A DNA stretch of 64,000 nucleotides from Piliocolobus tephrosceles (taxonomy: Eukaryota > Chordata > Mammalia > Primates > Cercopithecidae). Position 1 is the stretch's first letter; each line of letters begins with the position of its first letter. Below, piece after piece: positions 56,841 through 64,000 of the stretch. A program made the translations under genes and the position numbers. The notes under the pieces were generated by a model. It was given only the letters and a program-made list of their open reading frames with translations, was not told the origin of the DNA and made no database searches. The DNA lies in the NCBI RefSeq assembly GCF_002776525.5, contig NC_045436.1:96133758-96197757 (forward strand), written 5' to 3'.

Positions 56841-57914
56841 TTCTGGGAGGATTATGGCCATTATACAATTAACTAAAGAGACATTAAGACTCACGTTGAG
56901 TAGAGGTAAAGAGCTGTGCAGTGAGGAATCTTCAGTGACAGGAGTGAAGGCAGAGCATGTTCACAGATGCAGAGTAGTTGGAATACTTCTTGAAGAAAGG
57001 TGATTTTTTTCTTGTTACTCCCTTTTCTGTAAAATAGATAGCAGAGCATCAGCTTGATGCAAGAGGCAAGGAGATGTCAGAGGTTTGATGAGAGAAAACG
57101 TTCATATTGGAAGTATTTGAGAGTTCATATCCTAAGGGAAAAATAGGAGGACTGCTGAGTAGAAATTATAAATTGCATGAGATAGGTAAGTATCTCCATT
57201 CATGTAAAATGAAAAGAGTGAGCATAGCTGTTTCAATTTTTTTCAGTTGTATACATCTTCTTGCATACAATCGCTGAAGAGGAAATTAATTGGTTTTAAT
57301 CATTAAAATTAGAGATGAGAGATTTTCCCAGCAAGTATAAGAAATGTAGAGCAGGGAAAGAAAATGATGAAGCCCTGTCTTTATGTTGGGTAAAGAAGAA
57401 AGGAAGAAAATGATAGGTGTGGTGAAGTTTAAAAACCAGCAGTGTCAGTAAATTAGATGATGCAAAGTGTTGGAATAATATCTGGAGTGAGAATACTGGA
57501 GGAAGTAATCTTGAAAAATAGACGAATGCAATCAGTAGCTAAATGTTTTAAATAATTTTGGAAGTGAAACATTGGAGGCATTATCCTGAATCTATAACCA
57601 AAATTGTGCTATTATTCTTATTTATTATAATCCTTATTCCATGTCTACAGAATGTTTGTTGAAATCTTCCATTTGGAGTCAGGAAAAGTTTTTCAGTTGT
57701 AATTACTGTGTAGCCTGAAGTTAGTGACCTTTGCAAAAACTAGGAGAAGACTATATATCCACTGGTCACTACTCTTTCTCCTGTCCCATATCCATAAAAT
57801 ACTAACATAGTGATCATGGCAAACTCCCAATATAAAAAAGTGATACTCAAACTTGTGTCAATAATTGAGAGAATAAATATGTAATAAATAAATGTGTGTT
57901 ATTTTAATAACTCT
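56841..57914. other. Sequence without recognised gene or repeat
   Basis: Purine-rich on the plus strand at 57040-57430, but no frame or family. Confidence 0.4.
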
Positions 57915-58307
57915 TATTGTCTTATTTAATTTTGGCTGCCATAAGAAAGCATCGTAGACTACATGGCTTATAAACAACAGAAATTTATTTCGAATTCTAG
58001 AGGCTACAAGTCTGAGATCAGGGCACCAGCATGGTCAGGTTCTGCTGAGGGTCATCTTCTGGACTACAGATTGTGGACTTCTCATTGTATATTTATTGTA
58101 TCCTTTTGTGGCAGAAAGAGGGCTCAACAATTTTCTAGATTTTTTTTTTTTTTAATAGAGACACTAGTCCCATTCATGAGGGCTCCAACATACCAAGTAA
58201 TTTATTTCCAAAGACTCCATCTTTTAAAATGATCACATTGGGGATTCGGATTTCAATATATAAATTCGAAGGTGACACAATTATTCAGGCCATTGCAGTT
58301 AACATAA
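57915..58307 (-). mobile_element. MaLR LTR (MLT1/MST type)
   Basis: TTTTGGCTGCCATAAGAAAGCATCGTAGACTACATGGCTTATAAACAACAGAAATTTATTTCG, GGCTACAAGTCTGAGATCAGG, AGACTCCATCTTTTAAAATGATCACATTGGGGATT, GACACAATTATTCAGGCCA is a reversed LTR from 3' to 5' end. Confidence 0.85.
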
Positions 58308-58794
58308 TTTTTTCTTTAGACATTTAATTGTACTATTTGAAATATTTTAGAAGAAATATGAGAAGAATACAACCATAGTAATGCATTTTAGTGAAGATTA
58401 AAACTGTTATTAAATAGCAGAATGGAGAAGTAGATTGTGTAATACCAGGGGGCAAAGCAATAAATGAACTATAGGTATTTTCACAACATGGATAAATTTC
58501 ACAAATGTTCATATGGAAATGTATACAAGTCATAAGTATGCAGCTTAGTGAATTATTACAGTGTAGAACGGAAGATTACCTCACCAATTAAGAAAGAATA
58601 AGTAAAAAGGATATTCGAATTGCTGTAAAGTAAATATTCATTGAAGTAACACATTTTCCCAGTGAGACAGGCAAAGACATAGAAAGTAATGAAAAGAAGG
58701 ATGAGATAAGTAGGTACTCCATACAGTTTACTTGGAGATATACCCATAAACCCATTGATGATAACGGGTTAACTAGTCACCAGCAACCAGTTCT

Positions 58795-59010
58795 TTAAAT
58801 GTTCACAGCCTATGACTCAGCAATCTCACTTCTGGGAACGGATTTTGTAGGTACATTTGCACATAATTTTTAAAATAATAGTAAAATAAACTATTATATA
58901 AATTTAATATATAAGTTTATAAAGTTTATATAATAGTTTATTTTGCTATTATAAACTTCATATCTATTAATAGTGGAATAATTGAATAAATGACATACAT
59001 GGAAAAATAA
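58795..59010 (+). mobile_element. Possible old L1M 3' fragment with 31-bp inverted repeat
   Basis: CCTATGACTCAGCAATCTCACTTCTGGGAACGG and, later, AATAGTGGAATAATTGAATAAATGACATACATGG recall old L1 3' text. Between them lies a hairpin: arms 58875-58905 and 58922-58952 with two mismatches and a 16-base loop. Confidence 0.4.
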
Positions 59011-59399
59011 AATAGCTCTCTTAAGAAGATACACACATAAAATGTGAAATATGTTGCATTTTGTAAAGTGTATATGACATGTTTGTGTGCTTTATACTTT
59101 CAATTTGTATTTGATGAATTACATATTATTTTCTTGTTCAATAATAGATGAAAAACTTAGACTTTCCTTTATTTCCAAAGAATATACTGTAGCATTTATT
59201 TCTCAAAGCATTTATTTTTATCTGTCTTAATTTTTAGTATCTTTAGTGTAGGTAATACATTTCTTTTAGGTAAGTTATGCCTCCTTTATGTAAATAAAAA
59301 CCTCTTTATTTTTGAAAACTCTCCTATTTTCTGAGTTACATGTTTATTTTATTTACTTGGTTTTAAATTATTTTCTTAAACAATTTTTAAAACACATTT

Positions 59400-59585
59400 T
59401 TATTAAGATGGAGTGTCGCTGAATCTTAATAAAATTAATTAGTTCTTCATTTGTTTTTAAATGTTAAGTGTGTCTTATGTAGGAAACATGTATTTTGGTT
59501 TTTTAAAATTTATCCAGTCTCTCAGCTCTTTGTTACATTTAATTAATGTATTTCAATATAATTATTAATATGATTGTTGTGGTGG
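59400..59585 (-). mobile_element. L1M ORF2 fragment (reversed)
   Basis: GTGTGTCTTATGTAGGAAACATGTATTTTGG, ATCCAGTCTCTCAGCTCTTTG and ACATTTAATTAATGTATTTC resemble the reversed L1 ORF2 section TTTCTTGTAGGCAGCATATAGTTGGGTC...CAATCTCTG. Confidence 0.45.
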
Positions 59586-59629
59586 GGATTGTTAAATAAT
59601 CCCCACTTTGTGAATGATAATTCACAAAG

Positions 59630-60115
59630 AGGATTCACAGGACTTAGAATATAGTTATACTCATGGCTATTACTAATTATGGTGAAAAGATACAAAGCAA
59701 AATCAGCAAAATGAATAGCTGCAGGATAGAGTCTGGAAGAAAACAGGTGCAGCTTACAAAGAGTTTTCTCCTATTGGAGTTACACTATGCATGCCTAATT
59801 CCTCCAACAAATGTTGTAACACCATGTGTTGTAGAGACTCAGTATCCATAGTTTTATTAGGGTCTAGTCATGTAAGCACCCTATGCCTAGCACATATGAA
59901 ATATCAGACTTGCAGAAAGAAATTAGATGTTCAGCAGAAACCATATTGTTTTTTACAAATATTTCAGGCAGGGTGAGCCACTCTTTTTAGTTCTGAGAAT
60001 AGTGGGAACTTTCCCAAAATCCAGGTTCCCAGATGCCAGACAAAAGGCAACCTCGCCAGCAGGTCTTTATAAGGACAGCAACCTCAGGCCTTCTATGTTA
60101 CCCCTTTCTAAGTAG
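59630..60115 (-). mobile_element. ERV LTR, reversed, family uncertain
   Basis: GGATTCACAGGACTTAGAATATAGTTATACTCATGGCTATTACT, GATACAAAGCAAAATCAGC, AAGCACCCTATGCCTAGCAC, GCAGGGTGAGCCACTC and GGACAGCAACCTCAGGCC are text of a known class of LTR (MER21-like as I recall). The overlapping short frames at 59663, 59791 and 59927 are not genes. Confidence 0.55.
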
Positions 60116-63100
60116 CCATACCTTTGGCCCTTGGCCAAAGTTTCCTTATAGCATGGCCTCTTTTCCAGATTGCATATTGCTATGATATTAGTTTAATTAT
60201 TTAAATAATCAAATTTACAGTATTATCTTACTCTTAATGGATTACAGCATGCTGCCACATGAGAAATGCTCCAGCAATTTTGAGACAACACATAAAATAG
60301 CTAAGAGAACTTATAATCTTCCCTAGGCAAGAGTGAATAACAAAACTTCCAAAATTTCTCAGTGACTTTACAATAATAATGATATTTTTCACTTACGTCA
60401 CTTTTTGGCAGCTAAGAGTAAGCTGCAGTTCTTTGCTTCTGTGTTTATTTAGCTTATATATGTGTCTTCTTCACTCTTAGGCCCTAACTGAAGGATCAGT
60501 TGTAACAAGTGTAATGAGATGAAACAGCAAGAAAGCAGGCAAAAACCAGCCATGGCTCTAAAAGCTGTTGTAGTTATCACTTCTGCTCTCACCAGTTGGC
60601 TAAATTAAGCTACATGGTGAAGTCCAGCACTAATTCTGGAAGGAGGCATACTCTTCCCGCTGGAAAAGGTTGTATGACAGGACAACAGAAAGGAAGGTCA
60701 ATCTTTCTGAGAAAAAAATGAGTATATATTTACTGTATATATATGTACCTTTAATATTTACTGCTTCCACATGATGGTCCAAATGCTTTACGTATGTTAT
60801 AAGGAATTATTTACCCTATTTCAAAGAAAAGCATAGTTCAATATAATTCTTCCTGAAATATTTAATAATGAGATTGAGTTAATTTAATTGTGCCTGAAAT
60901 ATTTAATGTATCAATCTATTATTCTGCAATTTATATAACAAAAGAATATGCACTTGGACTTAAGAGATTTTAGTATAATCTCAAATATATTTATAGACTT
61001 TACTAAAGTTACATATATTCTGTTCATTATACTTTTTTTTACACACACGTACATACATACTGATCATAAAATTATTCAGCCACATTGGTGGCTATATGCT
61101 GTAATTGTATCTATGAGAAACTATGTTGTTCATCACAGCAAAATACGAATGCTATTACATGCTACTACAGATTGAAGACTTTACTTGATGATGTGTGGCT
61201 ATGAGTAATGGAAACAACATTAACTACAGCAATATATTTGTTTATGAAAATACAGAATATTTTATATAAGATCTAGAAATTTAATATTATGTTTATTTAT
61301 ATTTCAGGTTCTTTACAAAGTTGTGATAATAATCGTTTAAATTTTATAGGATTTAATGTAAGTTAAATTAATTTGTAGAAAGCATTTAGATTGTTTTATG
61401 AAAATAATACATATTTAGCATCAATATGTGCATTTTTATTTTATCCACATAAAATACACCAAAACTTAAGGAAAATACCAAAGTTATTCTTTATTACATA
61501 GTATTTACTTAGTATTATCAAAGATATTTATCTTGAATATTAATATTTTAAGCACACACAGTTCAGTATCAAAAGTTTCTCTAAGTTTTCACAACATTTG
61601 ACAAGGGATTTTGGACATTTGAAGGAAGAAAAATGTTGGCTTGGAAATAAAAAATAAGCTTGAGAAATAGAAAAACTTAAATGTATAGGACTTCATAATT
61701 GATTGCATAGCAAAGAAAGTTAATGATAACTTGAAATGTTATGGTTGTATAAAGAATGGAGGATAACGGCACAACAGAGATAAGAAATAAAGTAGAAGAA
61801 AAGATTTAGTGGAAAACTCAAGATTTGAATTTTACTAGTTCAAAATGATGACAAAAACCTAATTTTTAAAGTTTTAAGTAAATGTGCATTAACCACAGAA
61901 ATTCATGCTCAGTGCAATCCTATTAAGACACAAGTATCTGCCTTTTAAGGATACATATTCTTGCATTAATACAAAAATTGATACCATTGATGTAAAAGTG
62001 AAACAAAAATCTTGGGATTCGACTTGTTATTAATGTCTACCAGAATAAATAAGGACACTAAAATTTGAAGGAAGTCATTTCCCTATTAGTCCAGATTTGC
62101 ATTTTTAATAGAGAGAAGTAAAATAAACTTCATACAGATAATATATCATAATATATTATCTGACTATATAATCTGATCATATGTGATTAACAGAGATTAT
62201 TTTTTCTCACTCTTTGGATTTTTATTTTCTGTCACTCTCCACCATTCTTATGATAAGTTCTAGAGAATTAAATTAATTTCATTATGGCTCAAGACACAAA
62301 CTATCTTGAGTACTAAATTTAAATATGAATTAAAATTAGCCTTGATATTCATTACCAGGAGAGGTTTCCTACATCTGGTAGCTGTTTGAATCAACCAACT
62401 CCTGATTTCTCTTGATCCAAGACAAACATCCCTAGGTGCTGTAGGTTCCTCTTTTTGATGACTCAGAAATATAATATTTTAGTGAAATTAACTTCCAATA
62501 TTTTTAAAATTATCATCTAGGCATGTTTAGATAGTTGGAGACCATTAAACTTATCCACTGTCATTAATTTCATGGAAATGAATTTGGGAAATTATCTGAT
62601 AACTTAAGGACGCCACTGTTGGAAAGCATTTGACTCTTCTCTGATAAAAAATTAATTAAAACATCATTTTCCTAGCATGTTTGGGTCTCTTTGATGTTCA
62701 TGTAATTATATTATTTGAATATAATCAGATTGTATGCAAAAAAACAAAGGTAGGCAAGTTAGGAGATTAGAAAAACAATTTAAACAACTTGAGTCAGAAC
62801 TTTTTGTAGGGTAATTTCCCATGCTTAATCTGATTTCCAGCAGTTCTTACATAAAGAATTCATCTGAAATTTTCTAAGAGGTTTGAGTAGATTTTCTTCT
62901 TTGATAGGGCCTATTAATGTGAAAGTGAACATGACGAATGGCCTTTGCTATACTTCTGACTTCAAGCAGCCAATTTTGTAACCTTGAAAATCTACCAGGG
63001 AAAGCACCAGATAAAAGAAAAATAAAACTAGATTCATGAGGAAAAGAGAAAAAAACAGTGTAAATAACTCTTCTAGTTGTCACTTATGAAGCTACTACAT

Positions 63101-63709
63101 GTATTTCAAATGCTAGATTATATGTATATGTCTACTGCGTCAATAATTACCACTTAAGAAAGATTTATGCAGAAAGAAAATTAAAACAGAACAAATTGAA
63201 AGTACAAATAATATTCAACTTAAAGGAGCACACTTTTGCATAACAAAATAAGATTCTAAATTTACTTTTTAAAAGAAATTAATTTACTGAGTTGCTAAAA
63301 TTGTGCAAATTAATATTTTTCAGAAACAGCATTTACTAAACATAAAAATTATGTTTTACTTTAGAATCAGCACAAGATAAGTGCATCTTTTTGAAGTAGG
63401 TAGTATGAAATTGTATTATTTACTGAAGGTTTCTTCTGTCTATAAAATATACTATTTAGATAAATAACCATGCTAGTACACCAATTGTTACCACTTAGAA
63501 GCTATTTCAAAGAGAAATTACTTTTTCTAAGTTAATCGTTAGAAACATATGCTAGCAAAGCAAAATAAGTGCCAAATAAGATATTACATTTTAAGCAAAA
63601 AGAGGAATACGCTTTAAAAATAACCCTCAAAGTCATTTTAAATAGCCCATTTTACACTCATATGATTTTGCCTTTGGGAAGACACAAGATGGAAAGTATC
63701 TTCCTAGCT

Positions 63710-63710
<1 letters not shown>
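60116..63710. other. 3.6 kb of unique AT-rich sequence, no gene recognised
   Basis: The longest part of the window in which I recognise no repeat. Short open frames (60948-61175, 62874-63083) lack domains. No CpG cluster, splice pattern or RNA gene is visible. Confidence 0.45.

Positions 63711-63737
<27 letters not shown>
63711..63737. repeat. (CA)n microsatellite
   Basis: About 13 CA units after TAGCTA. The open frame 63569-63835 runs through it and is not supported as coding. Confidence 0.95.
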
Positions 63738-63740
<3 letters not shown>

Positions 63741-64000
63741 GTTTTAGGCAGATGTTTTTGCAGAGGCAGGGGAAGAGAGGAAGATTTAGGATGTGCTCTG
63801 GCCAAGCAGCTCGAAAATTACTCTATCACAGATGAATAAGCATCCCCACCAAACACACTGTCACTGTCCTTGTAGTTCTGTGTAATAGATAATGAAAAAC
63901 CATCTGTCCATTGCAGTAATTTGCCAAGAGCACACCCTAACATATTATTTCATTTTACTAACTTAAAAATGAAATAATAAACAATATTTCTGAACAAAGT

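Noticed and set aside
1..64000. tRNA, rRNA, CRISPR arrays, bacterial operons, phage genes
   Set aside because: No cloverleaf, no regularly spaced direct repeats and no ribosome-binding-site pattern; everything points to primate nuclear DNA.

Overview
The window is primate nuclear DNA with no gene I can support. It is AT-rich, full of Alu, L1 and MaLR retrotransposon copies, and none of its open frames survives inspection as an exon, tRNA, rRNA or CRISPR array. It looks like intergenic desert or the inside of a very large intron. One young Alu at 41558-41867 carries base changes typical of the AluYRa family of Old World monkeys (GGCCGGATCTCAG, CCACCTCGCCCGG, AGGCTTGAGCC). That points to a cercopithecoid monkey (macaque, baboon, vervet or similar) rather than human or ape. 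I recalled this diagnosis from the family consensus and did not compute it.

Layout. 1-3.5 kb: a MaLR LTR cut by the window edge and an ERV-like LTR. 3.5-6 kb: two MLT1-type LTRs invaded by AluJ, AluY and another AluS/Y. 6.2-8.3 kb: a MER5-type hAT fragment, two L1 3' ends and an AluS. 8.9-11 kb: a 2-kb hAT-Charlie transposon fossil (Charlie8-like, kin of the C-terminal part of GTF2IRD2), then an MLT1 LTR that is itself interrupted by another LTR. 12.4-13.0 kb: a solo ERV1-type LTR. 14.5 kb: AluS.

16.9-34.7 kb is a nest of L1 elements, nearly all on the minus strand. An old, nearly full-length L1M runs from 16943 to about 28165. It is broken by a younger, internally deleted L1P (19887-23480, 8-bp target duplication), a palindromic MITE, a THE1/MST LTR, an L1 3' end and an ERV LTR. 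A second, almost complete L1MA/L1PB-type element follows (28262 to about 34700). 35-37.3 kb: an AT microsatellite with L1 chunks and an MLT1/THE1 nest. 38-43 kb: Alus, a second interrupted MLT1, MIR and MER5-type copies. 43.4 kb: a 140-bp GGAA microsatellite with a G-quadruplex core. 44.7-46.2 kb: a MaLR LTR plus internal sequence. 47.7-51.4 kb: L1 3' ends and a probable retrocopy. 52-64 kb: mostly unique AT-rich sequence with scattered MIR, L2, L1M, LTR and Alu copies.

The elements do not work together as a system; all recognisable reading frames (L1 ORF2p, hAT transposase) are dead. The most interesting signals are rearrangements between repeats. One is a 177-bp segment copied in inverted orientation into an ERV LTR from an L1/flank junction 1.2 kb away (26780-26956 against 28196-28368, about 96% identical by eye). 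Others are a pair of internal-only L1 pieces sharing private mutations (about 35256 and 36386), two short quasi-palindromes that look like template switches (4919-4950, 58875-58952), and a retrocopy whose sequence contains an antisense L1 3' end (50281-50624). Family names are from memory of consensus sequences; no database search was run.
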